Shown: in pieces, positions 8,365 through 17,962 of the stretch
How positions within the stretch are numbered: the first letter of the stretch is position 1
Layout: each line of letters opens with the position of its first letter
From: Streptomyces albidoflavus
GTDB lineage: Bacteria; Actinomycetota; Actinomycetes; Streptomycetales; Streptomycetaceae
DNA: 64,000 nucleotides
Direction of reading: 5' to 3'
Assembly (NCBI RefSeq): GCF_000719955.1
Contig: NZ_JOII01000002.1
Span: 1 to 64,000 of the forward strand
Program-made: the position numbers and the translations under genes
Notes under the pieces: model-generated
The model's input: the letters and a program-made list of their open reading frames with translations, nothing else
What the model was told of the DNA's origin: nothing
Databases searched by the model: none

Positions 8365-9618
8365 GTGCCCCTGCCCCCGCGTCTGCTGGCGGCGGACCAA
8401 GTAGCCGGTCGTATCGCCCTGTTGGACCTGCCGTCCGGAGCGGAAGTGGCCGTGCTGGCCGGTCGCCATCTGGCCGAGCACGCCGGTTTCCTCGCACTGC
8501 CCGGGGATCTGGCCGCCTGCGTGGACGACCGGGCCGGCGAGCTGCTGGTACTCGATCCGTACGGTCCGGACGCGGGGCGCCCGCTGCTGCGCGCGTCGGT
8601 GCCGGTGGCGGTGCCGGCCGAGCACCTGGCCGCCGCGCCCGGCGGGCGTCACCTCGCCGTCACCACCGGACTCGGCCGGAACGAGGCAGCGTGGAGCGAC
8701 CTGTTGACCGCCGTCGACCTGGCGGCGCCGGAGGGTGCCCGTACGGTCCGGGTCCGCACCCGCGTCGGCGAACCGGGGGTGACCGTCCTCGGCGGTGGGC
8801 GTCCGCTGGTCGTCCTGCGCCACCGGGAGCCCGGCGAACTGGCCGCCTACCACCACGACACGCTCCTCACCGCCGCGCCCGCCTGCCCGCCGCTCCCGCC
8901 CCACCAGCGGCTCCCGCTGCCCGACGCCGACGGCCACGGCGACGCCCACGACCCGGTCACGGAGCGGCTGTTCGCGGCGGCGGGCTCAGGCGTCCACCGG
9001 GCCCGCCGGGAGGGCGACACCCTCGTCGCCGAAGCCCCGCTGCCCTGGGCGGCGGACGGCCGGAGCGGCGGGCGGGGCTACTACCTGCGGCTGGACCCGG
9101 TGCGCCGGATGCTGTGGTCGTGCGTACGCGGCGGCCTCGGCGATCCGGGGCGGTGGCCGGAGTGGTCCAACGACGCCTGGTGGCACCAGCTCGACTCGGG
9201 GCTGACCGGGCGGGTGCCGCTCGGCCCCGGGCTGGTCTTCCGGCTCGCGGTGGCCGTCCGGCACGTCGCGTTCGCCCGGGTCCACCCGGACGGCGACGAA
9301 CTGGTCCTGCTCGCCGCGCCGACCGGACGCGGCGAACGGCCGTACGTGGCGGCGCGGCTCCCCCTCCCCGCGATGGCGGGCGCGCCCCGGCCTGGCGGCA
9401 CCCCGTGGGACGGCGTCCAGCGCCGGGCGGTCGCGGCCTCCCCGGGCGGCCCGCTGGTCGCGGTGAGCCGGGGCGGCCACGGCGAGGTGCACCTGGTCGA
9501 CGCCGACCACGCCGAGGAGGTCGCCACGCTGACGCTGCCGACCCCGATGGACGACGGCGGCCATCTCGCCCTGGTCACCCCGGGGGACGGCGCGGAGGCG
9601 GACCCGGTGGGGCGGTGA
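8365..9618 (+). CDS. Cytosolic beta-propeller protein, His-rich loop
   Basis: A 417-residue protein with repeated short beta-blade segments (GRIALLDLPSGAEVAVLAG, GELLVLDPYGPD, GEVHLVDADHAEEVATLTL), consistent with a WD40/YVTN-like propeller. It lacks a signal peptide. A metal-ligand-rich stretch, DADGHGDAHDP, lies near residue 195. The GTG start at 8365 is set by GAGGAG six bases upstream. Its promoter shares a Zur-like box with the metallophore importer, and the zinc metallochaperone AztD (also in this window) is a propeller, so a metal-handling role is conceivable. No closer family was recognised. Confidence 0.7.
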   Translation: MPLPPRLLAADQVAGRIALLDLPSGAEVAVLAGRHLAEHAGFLALPGDLAACVDDRAGELLVLDPYGPDAGRPLLRASVPVAVPAEHLAAAPGGRHLAVTTGLGRNEAAWSDLLTAVDLAAPEGARTVRVRTRVGEPGVTVLGGGRPLVVLRHREPGELAAYHHDTLLTAAPACPPLPPHQRLPLPDADGHGDAHDPVTERLFAAAGSGVHRARREGDTLVAEAPLPWAADGRSGGRGYYLRLDPVRRMLWSCVRGGLGDPGRWPEWSNDAWWHQLDSGLTGRVPLGPGLVFRLAVAVRHVAFARVHPDGDELVLLAAPTGRGERPYVAARLPLPAMAGAPRPGGTPWDGVQRRAVAASPGGPLVAVSRGGHGEVHLVDADHAEEVATLTLPTPMDDGGHLALVTPGDGAEADPVGR

Positions 9619-9622
9619 CTCC

Positions 9623-10063
9623 TCAGCTCGGCCAGGCGCGGGCCAGGGTGTCGCGCAGCCCGGCCACCACCTCGGGCCCGAGCCGCTTTCCGAGTTCCTC
9701 CTCCAGGTCACGAAGGATGCCGAGGGCGATGTCGCGACGCCGACAGCCCGCGTCGGTCAGCCGGATCAGGGTGCTGCGCGGGAAGCCGGGCCCCGGCTCG
9801 CTCGTCAGCAGCCCTTCACCGACGAGCTGGGTGACGGCGCGGTGCATCGTCTGGCGGGTGACGCCGGCCCGGCGGGCCAGCTCCGCGACGCTCAGCGCCG
9901 ATTCGTGACGCAGATGGGCGAGCACGGTGGTGTGCGCCGGTGTCACGGGGGGCGTCCCCGCGGCCTCCAGGCGCTCCGCCAGCTCGTCGGAGAACCACCG
10001 GGAGCCTCGTTGCAGGAGTACGGGCAGCGGCAGTTGCCCCTCCGGGCGGTCCTCAGCCGTCAT
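9623..10063 (-). CDS. MarR-family transcriptional regulator
   Basis: A 146-residue winged-helix regulator. The helix-turn-helix is ALSVAELARRAGVTRQTMHRAV, followed by a wing segment GEGLLTSEPGPGFPRSTLIRLT, as in MarR proteins. It is divergent from the FAD monooxygenase gene, with 70 bases between the starts that contain a TCAGCTAAGCTAACGC near-repeat. It probably senses a phenolic or lipophilic ligand and controls the monooxygenase-cyclase pair. Confidence 0.85.
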   Translation of the reverse strand: MTAEDRPEGQLPLPVLLQRGSRWFSDELAERLEAAGTPPVTPAHTTVLAHLRHESALSVAELARRAGVTRQTMHRAVTQLVGEGLLTSEPGPGFPRSTLIRLTDAGCRRRDIALGILRDLEEELGKRLGPEVVAGLRDTLARAWPS

Positions 10064-10133
10064 GGTCGCGGGTCTCCTCGCTCGTCGTGTAGCGTCCCTG
10101 TGTCAGCTAAGCTAACGCAGGGAGCGTGGTCGC

Positions 10134-11734
10134 ATGACAGGCTATGACGTCGACGTACTCGTGGCGGGTGCCGGACCGGTCGGGCTGACGGCGGCGGCAC
10201 TGCTGGCGCGGTCGGGCGTGTCGGTGCGCCTGGTGGACGCCGCGGCCGCTCCGGCGACCACCAGCCGTGCGCTCGGTTCCCACGCCCGGAGCCTGGAGAT
10301 CTACGACCAGCTCGGCATTCTCGGCGAGATCGCGCCGCACGGAACACGGATCAACACGTTCGTCATGCACCGGGGCGGCCACCCGAACCGGCTCGATTTC
10401 GACTTCGGCGGGCTGCCGACGCGCTTTCCGTACATGTTCAACGTCGATCAGGTGATCATCGAGCGCGTACTGCGGGGACAGGGCGCGGCGGCCGGGGTCG
10501 CGGTGGAGGGGAACACCGGGCTGGAGTCCTTCCGGCAGGACGCGGACGCCGTCACGGCCGTGCTGCGCGGCCCCGACGGCACCGAGGAGACCGTGCGCGC
10601 ACGGTACTTGTGGGGCTGCGACGGCGGGCACTCGACCGTCCGCAAGACTCTCGGGCTGCCCCTGGCCGGGGAACCGGCCCACACCTGGCTGATCGCCGAC
10701 GCGCTCGTCCACACCGACGTGGACATCGACGGCGTGCACTGGCTGTTCGCGCGGGGCGGCACCCTGATGCTGTTCCCGTCCCGGAGCCGGGCAAGTGGCG
10801 ACTGCTGGACACGACCGGCGAAGGGCAGCCTGACGACCCCGAGCAGATCGCCCGGCAGTTCAGCGCCAAGCTGTCGCGGGCCCTGGGGCGCGACACGGTC
10901 GTCGAAAGGCCCAGCTGGGCGTCGAAGTTCACCATCCAGCAGCGCGCGGTTCCCGCGATGCGCCTCGGGCGGTGCTTCGTCTCGGGGGACGCGGCCCACG
11001 TCCACTCCCCCGCCTCCGGGCAGGGCCTCAACACCGGCATCCAGGACGCGTACAACCTGGCGTGGAAACTGGCCATGGTGGTGCACGGCCACGCCGACGC
11101 CACGCTGCTCGACACCTACGACGCCGAGCGCGTCCCCATCGGCCAGGCCCTGCTCGCCTCCACCGGCGAGGTCATGGACACCATCATGGTCGACAAGGCC
11201 GACGGCACCGGCGGCCCCGCGCACTCTCCCCGTGACTTCCAGCGCCAGCTCATCCGGAACATGTCGGGACTGGCCATCGCCTACCCCGACAGCCCACTGA
11301 CGGTGCCCGGCGGCGGTACGGGCGGGGGCCCGCGTCCCGGCGAGCGCCTCACGCAGATCCGGGCCGCCGACGCCCAGTCACCGGGCTGGACGATCCTGCG
11401 CGAGAAACTCAGGTCTCCTGCCTGGCACCTGCTCGTCTTCGCCGGGAGCGAGGAGCCGGGCGGACAGGATCACCCCGCCGCCGGGGCCGGACCGCTGCCG
11501 GTCTGGGTGGAGATCCTGACGATCAGCCGGCACCGGCACCGGTACGACGGCGGCGATCGCCGCGTGTGGGACCCGGACGGCACGGTCCACGACACCCTGG
11601 CCGCGACGGACGGGGAGTGGCTCCTCGTCCGTCCCGACGGTCATCTCAGCGCCCGGGGCACCGGAGACGCCGGCCTCCGCGCCGCCCTGGACCGGCTGAC
11701 GAGCCTTCACACGGCGGAGCCGGCCCGCGCGTGA
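10134..11734 (+). pseudogene. FAD-dependent aromatic monooxygenase, frameshifted
   Basis: Two overlapping reading frames together encode one approximately 533-residue flavin monooxygenase of the PheA/TfdB polyketide-hydroxylase type. The first frame holds the FAD-binding VAGAGPVGLTAA motif and the CDGGHSTVRK motif. The second holds the GDAAHVHSPASGQGLNTGIQDA motif and the thioredoxin-like C-terminal domain. The frame changes near 10778, where TTCCCGTCCCG should read with one more G to give LFPVPEPGKW. Total length is one base short of a multiple of three. It is either an inactivating one-base deletion or a sequencing error in a G/C run. It is followed by the cyclase gene in an apparent operon. 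Confidence 0.85.
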
Positions 11735-11757
11735 ACGAGCCGAGGAAGGAGACGCGC

Positions 11758-12633
11758 ATGAGCGAGAACGATCCGCCCCTCAACTGGGGGCGCTGGGGCG
11801 ACTCCGACGAGATAGGGGCGCTCAATCTCATCGACGACGCGGCACGGTCGCGCGCCGCCGCCGAGGTGCGCGACGGTACCTCCGTCAGCCTCGCGCGGCC
11901 GACCACCCCCGTACCGCTCACCACCGGCCTCGCGCCGGTCGGGACCCCCGCGACGGTGCCCGCACCGGTCATGCAGGTCGTGAACTTCAACGGCGTCCGG
12001 CCCGTGGCCGTCACGGACTCCCTGCTCATCAACACCCACAACGCCGGACTGACCCACTTCGATGCCCTCGCCCACATCCCCGTCGGCGACCAGGTCTACC
12101 CGGGTGTCCCGCTCCAGGAGGCGCTCACCCCCACCGGGGTCCGCCACGCCTCCGCCGACCATGCCGGCAAGGGCATCGTCACGCGGGGCGTCCTCCTCGA
12201 CCTGGTCCCTAGCGGCGGCCGTCTCGACGCGGGCCACCGCGTCTGCGGAGCGGAGCTCGACGCGGCGCTCGACCGGGCCGGGACGTCGGTGCACCCGGGC
12301 GACGCGGTCGTGGTCCGGGGTGGCTGGGACGTGGACCGGCCCATGACGCAGCCCGTGCCGGGGCTGGACCTCAGCGCCGTCGCATGGCTGGACGAGCACG
12401 GCGCGGCCCTCTACATCGGGGACATCAGCGACGCCCGTCCCGCGAGTCTTCCGATGCCGATGCATCAGGTCGCCCTGGCACGGCTCGGGCTGCCGCTGGT
12501 GGACGCCGCCGCCCTCGACGACCTCGCCGACCGGTGCGCCGCCCTGCGCCGGTGGAGCTTCATGCTCGTCCTCGCGCCGCCGCGCATCACGGGCACCACG
12601 GGGCTCGCGGTCAATCCGCTCGCGGTCTTCTGA
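11758..12633 (+). CDS. Cyclase-family metal-dependent hydrolase
   Basis: A 291-residue protein of the 'putative cyclase' family (kynurenine formamidase-like). The metal-binding signature appears as THNAGLTHFDALAHI near residue 85, with later family segments GIVTRGVLLDL and GDAVVVRGGW. AAGGAGA precedes the ATG at 11758 and the gene starts 23 bases after the monooxygenase stop, so the pair is likely cotranscribed. These enzymes hydrolyse amides or lactones in aromatic degradation. The exact substrate is unknown. Confidence 0.85.
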   Translation: MSENDPPLNWGRWGDSDEIGALNLIDDAARSRAAAEVRDGTSVSLARPTTPVPLTTGLAPVGTPATVPAPVMQVVNFNGVRPVAVTDSLLINTHNAGLTHFDALAHIPVGDQVYPGVPLQEALTPTGVRHASADHAGKGIVTRGVLLDLVPSGGRLDAGHRVCGAELDAALDRAGTSVHPGDAVVVRGGWDVDRPMTQPVPGLDLSAVAWLDEHGAALYIGDISDARPASLPMPMHQVALARLGLPLVDAAALDDLADRCAALRRWSFMLVLAPPRITGTTGLAVNPLAVF

Positions 12634-12671
12634 GCGCGGGCGGACGGCCGCGGACCGGGTCGCCCGCCGGC

Positions 12672-13529
12672 TCAGCCCCGCGCCACCCGGAACCGCAGGG
12701 TCTGCCCCGGCCGGGCCTGGGCGGCGAGGTCCAGGTCGGCACGGAGGACGCAGGCGACGACCGGGTAGCCGCCGGTCACCGGGTGGTCGGCCAGGAAGAG
12801 GACGGGGCGGCCGCCGGGCGGCACCTGGAGGGCGCCGGGGACCATGCCCTCGCTGGGGAGTTCGCCGCCGACGGCGCGTTCCAGTGCGGGGCCTTCGAGG
12901 CGCATGCCGACCCGGTCGCTGGCCGCGCCGACCGTCCACGGCTCGGCCAGGAGGCGGCGTACGGCCTCGGGGGTGAACCAGTCGTCGCGCGGCCCCAGTG
13001 CCACGCGCAGCTCCGGCTCGCCGCCGAAAGCGGTGCGTACGGGTGCCAGGTCGACGCAGGGGAAGGCGGCGGGGGCCGGACCGGCCGGGAGTACGTCGCC
13101 GGGGGCGAGCGGGGGCGGGCCCAGGGCGGCGAGGAGGTCGCGGGAGCGCGAGCCGAGTACCTCGGGGACGGTGAGCCCGCCGCGCACCGCGAGGTAACTC
13201 CGCAGTCCCGCCGGGGGTGTTCCCAGTTCCAGGCGCTCCCCCTCGGCGAGCTGGATCACCGACCGGGCCGCTCCGGTGCTGAGCGGTGCCGGGGCTCCAG
13301 TCACCGCCACGGTCAGCGGGCGCAGGGCGCGTACGGCGAGTCCGCCGAGGGTGGCCTCGACGGCGGCGGCGCCTTCCGGGTTGCCGACGAGGCGGTTGGC
13401 GAGGCGCAGGGCCGAGCGGTCGGCGGCGCCCGACGCGCCGACCCCGATGGCGGCCAGCCCGGGCCGGCCGAGGTCCTGCACGGTGGCCAGCGGCCCGGTG
13501 GCCACGATCTCCAGGGCGTCCCCGCTCAT
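12672..13529 (-). CDS. pxpC: 5-oxoprolinase subunit C (PxpC)
   Basis: A 285-residue protein of the biotin-dependent carboxyltransferase/KipA family. The start LEIVATGPLATVQDLGRPGL and the conserved GVGASGAADRSALRLANRLVGN are diagnostic, as is the late HPVTGGYPVVACV. PxpABC converts 5-oxoproline to glutamate with ATP. It is the last gene of a minus-strand pxpA-pxpB-pxpC operon, and its ATG overlaps the pxpB stop by four bases. Confidence 0.93.
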   Translation of the reverse strand: MSGDALEIVATGPLATVQDLGRPGLAAIGVGASGAADRSALRLANRLVGNPEGAAAVEATLGGLAVRALRPLTVAVTGAPAPLSTGAARSVIQLAEGERLELGTPPAGLRSYLAVRGGLTVPEVLGSRSRDLLAALGPPPLAPGDVLPAGPAPAAFPCVDLAPVRTAFGGEPELRVALGPRDDWFTPEAVRRLLAEPWTVGAASDRVGMRLEGPALERAVGGELPSEGMVPGALQVPPGGRPVLFLADHPVTGGYPVVACVLRADLDLAAQARPGQTLRFRVARG

Positions 13530-14140
13530 GGCTGTCCCGCCTCCTCGAAGCGGACCCGGACGCCGGGCCGCAGCAGGGCGGGGGGTGTGCGGTCCTCGCG
13601 CCACAGCTCCAGCTCCGTACGGCCGATGAGCTGCCAGCCGCCCGGGGAGGGGCGCGGGTAGACGCCGCTGTACTCGCCGGCCAGGCCGACCGCTCCGGCC
13701 GGGACGCGGGTGCGGGACTCGGCGCGCCGGGGCACGGTCAGTTCCGGTGGGCCGCCGGTGAGGTAGCCGAAGCCGGGGGCGAAACCGCCGAAGGCGACCG
13801 TCCAGATGGGCGAGATGTGCAGCCGGACGACCTCGCGGACCGGCAGGCCGGTCAGCTCCGCGACGCCGGGCAGGTCCTCCCCGTCGTACACCACGGGAAT
13901 CCGCACCAGCTCGCCCGTGCCGGTCCGGGCCTCGCCCGGCTCCAGGCCGCGCACGGCCTGTTCGACCCGGGCCGGGTCGGCGCCGGGCGCCAGTCGCAGC
14001 AGGACCGTGCGGGCCGCCGGGACCAGGTCCTCGACGCCCGTCGGCGGGCTCTCCTCCAGCGCGCGGTAGAGGGCCAGGGCCTCGTCGAGCGAGCCGGTGT
14101 CGACCAGCAGCCCCTGGTCGGCGCAGGGCAGGAACCTCAC
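13526..14140 (-). CDS. pxpB: 5-oxoprolinase subunit B (PxpB)
   Basis: A 204-residue protein of the allophanate hydrolase subunit 1/KipI family. Signature segments are the IPVVYDGEDLPGVAELTGL stretch, VAFGGFAPGFGYLTG and the Arg/Ala-rich PAGAVGLAGEYSGVYP stretch. The GTG start at 14138-14140 follows the pxpA stop almost without a gap. With PxpC it activates the carboxyl group in ATP-driven ring opening of 5-oxoproline. Confidence 0.92.
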   Translation of the reverse strand: MRFLPCADQGLLVDTGSLDEALALYRALEESPPTGVEDLVPAARTVLLRLAPGADPARVEQAVRGLEPGEARTGTGELVRIPVVYDGEDLPGVAELTGLPVREVVRLHISPIWTVAFGGFAPGFGYLTGGPPELTVPRRAESRTRVPAGAVGLAGEYSGVYPRPSPGGWQLIGRTELELWREDRTPPALLRPGVRVRFEEAGQP

Positions 14141-14141
14141 G

Positions 14142-14918
14142 TCAGCCCTCCTCCCCGGTGAAGGCGCGCAGGGTGATCCCCTCGGCCTCCAGCCGCTCAC
14201 GGACGGCGAGGGCGACGACCACGGCGCCCGGGGTGTCGCCGTGCACGCAGAGCGAGTCGGCGTGGACGACGAGCGGGGTGCCGTCGATCGCGGTGATGGG
14301 CTCGCCACGGGCGAGGCGGACGCACCGTTCGGCGATCTCCTCGGCATCGTGCAGCACCGCGCCGCGCTCCCGGCGCGGGACCAGCGTGCCGAAGGGCGTG
14401 TAGGCGCGGTCGGCGAACGCCTCGCGGTAGACCGGGAGTCCGGCCGCCTCGGCCAGCGCCAGCCAGCGCGACCCGGGCAGACCGAGCACCGGCGTCCCCG
14501 GGTCCCAGGCGCGGACGGCCGCGACCACGGCCCCGGCCTGCTCCTCGTGGTGGACGATCGCGTTGTAGAGCGCGCCGTGCGGCTTGACGTACCGCACCCG
14601 GGTGCCGGAGGCGCGGGCCAGTCCGTCGAGGGCGCCGATCTGGTAGAGCACGTCGTCGGCGAGTTCGCCGGGCGGTACGTCGATGAAGCGGCGCCCGAAT
14701 CCGGCGAGGTCGCGGTAGCCGACCTGGGCGCCGACCGCGACGCGTCCGGCGGCTGCCTGGCGGCAGGCGCCCCGGATGACGGTGGGGTCGCCCGCGTGGA
14801 AGCCGCAGGCCACGTTGGCGCTGGTCACCACCGTCAGGAGGGCGTCGTCGTCGCCGAGTTCCCAGCGTCCGAAGCCTTCGGCGAGGTCGGCGTTGAGGTC
14901 GATGCGGATGGAGATCAC
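14142..14918 (-). CDS. pxpA: 5-oxoprolinase subunit A (PxpA, LamB/YcsF)
   Basis: A 258-residue LamB/YcsF protein. It begins [20 protein letters not shown] and contains [13 protein letters not shown] and [12 protein letters not shown], all diagnostic of the family. Two adjacent GTG codons at 14919-14921 and 14916-14918 are possible starts; the inner one is used here. It is the first gene of pxpABC. The roughly 200 bases upstream, between it and the plus-strand membrane protein, would hold the promoter. Confidence 0.92.
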   Translation of the reverse strand: MISIRIDLNADLAEGFGRWELGDDDALLTVVTSANVACGFHAGDPTVIRGACRQAAAGRVAVGAQVGYRDLAGFGRRFIDVPPGELADDVLYQIGALDGLARASGTRVRYVKPHGALYNAIVHHEEQAGAVVAAVRAWDPGTPVLGLPGSRWLALAEAAGLPVYREAFADRAYTPFGTLVPRRERGAVLHDAEEIAERCVRLARGEPITAIDGTPLVVHADSLCVHGDTPGAVVVALAVRERLEAEGITLRAFTGEEG

Positions 14919-15116
14919 CACTTCCGGTCCAGGGCGTCGCGCCGGGGTGCCCCCAGTCCACCACAGGTGATCGCCGCCGCCCCCGCACCGTCCGCCCGCG
15001 TACCGCCGTCCGCGGCCGGGTGCCGGAATCCCGCGATGCCGGGGCGTGCGCGGCGACACCCCGGCCGCACGAAAGGGAGGTTTCAGACAAGGCGGTGACC
15101 GGGAACCCCCTCGGGC

Positions 15117-15608
15117 ATGCTGCGAAACCTTGTCCGAGGCCTGATCGCCGGCGCCGCCGGCACCACCGTGCTGGACGCCGTGACCTACGGGGACATGGCC
15201 TACCGGGGAAGAGGCTCCAGCGGAGCCCCCGGCGAGGTCGTCGAGCGGCTCGCCGAGGACACCGGGCACCCGGTCCCCGGCGAGGGCCCCACCCGGACCA
15301 ACCGGCTCACCGGCCTCGGCGCCCTGGCGGGCATCGCCGCGGGCTGCGGCACCGGGGCCGCCGTCGCCGTCCTGCACGGCGCGGGCCTGCGCCTGCCGTG
15401 GTGGGTGGGCGGTCCCCTCACCGGCGCGCTGGCCATGGCCGCCGCCGACCTCCCGATGGCGGGGACGAAGGTCAGCGATCCACGGACCTGGTCGGGCAAG
15501 GACTGGGCCTCGGACATCGTCCCGCACCTCGCGTACGGGCTGGTGACCTACGCCGTGGCGACGTGCGGGCAGGACCGGGCCCCGGAACGGTGCCGCTCCG
15601 GGGCCTGA
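15117..15608 (+). CDS. Small hydrophobic membrane protein, unknown
   Basis: A 163-residue protein with three to four hydrophobic segments (near 5-20, 67-92, 98-112, and a weaker one near 140). It carries charged Gly-rich loops between them, and residues such as [19 protein letters not shown] suggest helical packing. A leading Met-Leu-Arg and no cleavable signal suggest an integral inner-membrane protein. No family function is recognised. The neighbours are unrelated convergent or divergent units, so context does not help. Confidence 0.7.
   Translation: MLRNLVRGLIAGAAGTTVLDAVTYGDMAYRGRGSSGAPGEVVERLAEDTGHPVPGEGPTRTNRLTGLGALAGIAAGCGTGAAVAVLHGAGLRLPWWVGGPLTGALAMAAADLPMAGTKVSDPRTWSGKDWASDIVPHLAYGLVTYAVATCGQDRAPERCRSGA
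15578..15605 (+). terminator. Hairpin at end of membrane protein gene
   Basis: A perfect 9-bp stem (15578-15586 with 15597-15605) overlaps the last codons and stop of the 15117-15608 gene, a plausible compact terminator. Confidence 0.5.
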
Positions 15609-15852
15609 CGGGCAGGGCCCGGCCTCAGGCGGCCTGGCGGGCGTACGCCCTACAGGTCACGGCGCCGCACAGGACGTGGACCGCGAGGAAAGCGGCGTGG
15701 GCGAGGTCGCCGGAGCGGTCCACGAGCCTGCCCGCCTCATGGCACCGGCGAGGGCTGCGGCCTCTGCGAAGCCGTCGTCTCCTGTCTCGCCGGCCGGGCG
15801 GGCCCGTGACCCCGGATGCCGCGAGCGCGTACGTCACGGGGCAGCGGTGAGG

Positions 15853-16749
15853 TCAGTCCCAGCGCAGCCCGGTGGCCTCGTAGACGACCGTCGAGCTTCG
15901 GGCCAGGCCGCGGCAGGTCAGTTGGCGTGGGGGCGTGCGGTGGGAGCGGACCTCCACGTCGAGGAGGGCCGGGTGCGGGGGATGGCCGGTGAGGTGGACG
16001 TGCCAGTGGTCGTCGAGGCGGGTGGTGGCGGTGACCGTCCAGGCGTGGCGGCCGGCGGGGCCGAAGTGCTGGAGGGCGGCGCCGACCGCCACCTGCTGGG
16101 CGGGGACGAGGTCGGTGTATCCGCGCAGGTGGCCGGCGTGGACGCGGTCGCGCAGGTGTTCCTCGACCGTGGTGACCGCGGTGGCGGCGTCGAGGCCGCC
16201 GTAGTAGACGCCGTCGGGCAGGACGACCACGTTGGCGGCGAAGCGGTCGCCGCCGACGTGGGTCGACTCCCAGACGAGGCCGGGGTGCAGCCGGCTCAGG
16301 GCGCGGGCGGCGGGCCGGCCGCGGACCGCGCAGCAGGTGTCGTGCAGGCCGTGGGCGCAGACGAGGACGACGGGCGGCAGGCCCGGCTCGCCGGGGGCGG
16401 CCAGGGCGGCGACGATCCCGGCCAGTTCCTCGTCGCGGGTCCAGGTCCCCCACTGCTGGTGGTGGGCACCGGAGCCGGCGTACCGCAGGACGGCCCAGCG
16501 GCGCGGGCCGCCGAGCGTGCGGCGGCCGTGGCGGCGGATCAGGAGGATGCGGGCCTTGACCGACTGGGCGGCGGCGAACACCAGGGCCTTGACGCCCGGT
16601 TCGAGGTCGAGGCCGTCGAAGCCGTTGGGGGGCCAGCCGCCCGGGTACTCGATGAGGACCCAGACGAGGCCGAACGGCGCGGTCCCGGCGAGCGGGTCGC
16701 CGCGTCGGCGGGCCGCGTCGGCGCAGAAGAAGCGGGGGAGGTCAGTCAC
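15853..16749 (-). CDS. Sucrase/ferredoxin-like [2Fe-2S] protein
   Basis: A 298-residue protein of the Suc_Fer-like family, a thioredoxin-fold [2Fe-2S] ferredoxin. Diagnostic segments are FFCADAARRRGDPLAGTAP at the start, VCAHGLHDTCCAVRGRPAA in the middle (cluster cysteines) and ESTHVGGDRFAANVVVLPDG. The GTG start at 16747-16749 overlaps the oxygenase stop by eight bases, so it is probably translated together with it. A natural role would be electron supply or a redox partner to the oxygenase in this operon; this is inference. Confidence 0.87.
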   Translation of the reverse strand: MTDLPRFFCADAARRRGDPLAGTAPFGLVWVLIEYPGGWPPNGFDGLDLEPGVKALVFAAAQSVKARILLIRRHGRRTLGGPRRWAVLRYAGSGAHHQQWGTWTRDEELAGIVAALAAPGEPGLPPVVLVCAHGLHDTCCAVRGRPAARALSRLHPGLVWESTHVGGDRFAANVVVLPDGVYYGGLDAATAVTTVEEHLRDRVHAGHLRGYTDLVPAQQVAVGAALQHFGPAGRHAWTVTATTRLDDHWHVHLTGHPPHPALLDVEVRSHRTPPRQLTCRGLARSSTVVYEATGLRWD

Positions 16750-17962
16750 CGTCGGCGGCGCGCTCGTCGTCGGGGACCAGAACGCCCGCCCGCAGCAGCC
16801 GCGCGACGAGGGCGACGCCCAGGTCACCGGCGCGGTGGGGCGCACCGTCGAGCAGGCGGGCCACGGCCGGGAGTTCGGTGTCCGGGAATTCGAGCCAGCC
16901 GGCCCGGGTGGTGAGGCGGTTGCCCTCCAGCCGGGGTGCGAGCGCTCCGCGCAGCCGTACGGGCGTGTCGGGGCCGAGCGTGTCGACGGCCGCGAGCTGG
17001 GCCAGCGGTCCCAGCGGTGCGGGTCGGCCCTGCGCGCGCCGGGCCCGGTGGAAGAGCGGGGCGGGGTCGGCCTGGGCCAGGGCGGCGGTGAGGCTTGCGC
17101 GGACCAGTTCCAGGTCGCCGCCGGGCCCGTCCACGCCGAGCGGGAGCGTGGCGCGCAGCGCGGGGTCCTCGCGCAGGGTGGCCAGCGCGGCCTGGGCGAG
17201 CTGTTCGGCCAGCGTGTACCGGGTCCAGGTGTGGATGCCCAGGGTCAGGTGGACCGAGACGGCGCCCTGCGCCTCGGCGGCGTGCAGCCAGCCGCGCGGG
17301 AGGTACAGGACGTCGCCGGGGGCGAGCACCACGTCGAGGTACGGCTCGCTCGCGGCGGCCTCGGCGACGGCCGGGCGGCGGTCGGTCCAGGGCTGGTCGC
17401 GGAGCGGGTCGGGGTGGACGGGCCGGTGGACGAGCCAGCGCTTGGTGCCCTCGATCTGGAGGACGAAGACGTCGTGGACGTCGTAGTGGTCGTCGAAGCC
17501 GCGGTTCTGCGGCGGGGTGACGTAGGCGTTGGCCTGTACGGGGTGGCCCAGTTCCGTGCCGAGCCCGGCGCAGAACTCCGCGACCGGCTGCCAGGTGCGG
17601 TGCAGCGCCTGCAGGACGAGGGTGGCGCCGTCGGCGAACTCGCGCCACAGGGCCGTGTCGTCGAGCTGGTCGGCGATGGTGGCGCCGACGCCGGCGGGCG
17701 AGGTGTAGGCGGTGTCGGGGAGCGTGGCCCCGTTCCTGGCGACGCGCAGGAAGGGGGTGCGCAGTCCCCGGCGGGCGATCAGTTCGTCGACGGCGGCGGC
17801 GGAGAAGAGGTCGGAGAAGTCACCGGCGCGGCGGTTGAGCAGGGCGGTGCGCGCCCAGAAGTCGCGGGCGAACTCCGCACGGCTCAGCCCCGTCAGACGC
17901 GCTTCGAGGACCCCGGGGCCGGTGGCGCCGGGGTCCTCGTGTGCGGTCCGGAGAGTGGTCAA
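16742..17962 (-). CDS. JmjC/cupin-4 protein hydroxylase
   Basis: A 406-residue Fe(II)/2-oxoglutarate oxygenase of the cupin_4 (ribosomal oxygenase/YcfD-like) family. The iron-binding facial triad is visible as H159-Y-D161 in DDHYDVHDVF and His227 in LPRGWLHAAE. A winged C-terminal region follows. Family members hydroxylate Arg or His side chains of proteins. A TTG codon at 17960-17962 overlaps the stop of the repeat-peptide gene (TTGA), which supports this start; an internal GTG near codon 18 is an alternative. Translation coupling to the repeat peptide suggests that the peptide is its substrate. Confidence 0.87.
   Translation of the reverse strand: MTTLRTAHEDPGATGPGVLEARLTGLSRAEFARDFWARTALLNRRAGDFSDLFSAAAVDELIARRGLRTPFLRVARNGATLPDTAYTSPAGVGATIADQLDDTALWREFADGATLVLQALHRTWQPVAEFCAGLGTELGHPVQANAYVTPPQNRGFDDHYDVHDVFVLQIEGTKRWLVHRPVHPDPLRDQPWTDRRPAVAEAAASEPYLDVVLAPGDVLYLPRGWLHAAEAQGAVSVHLTLGIHTWTRYTLAEQLAQAALATLREDPALRATLPLGVDGPGGDLELVRASLTAALAQADPAPLFHRARRAQGRPAPLGPLAQLAAVDTLGPDTPVRLRGALAPRLEGNRLTTRAGWLEFPDTELPAVARLLDGAPHRAGDLGVALVARLLRAGVLVPDDERAADGD

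Noticed and set aside
15625..15837. 70-residue open frame on the minus strand
   Set aside because: Arg-rich, no ribosome site, no recognisable motif; the 244-base gap is more simply non-coding.
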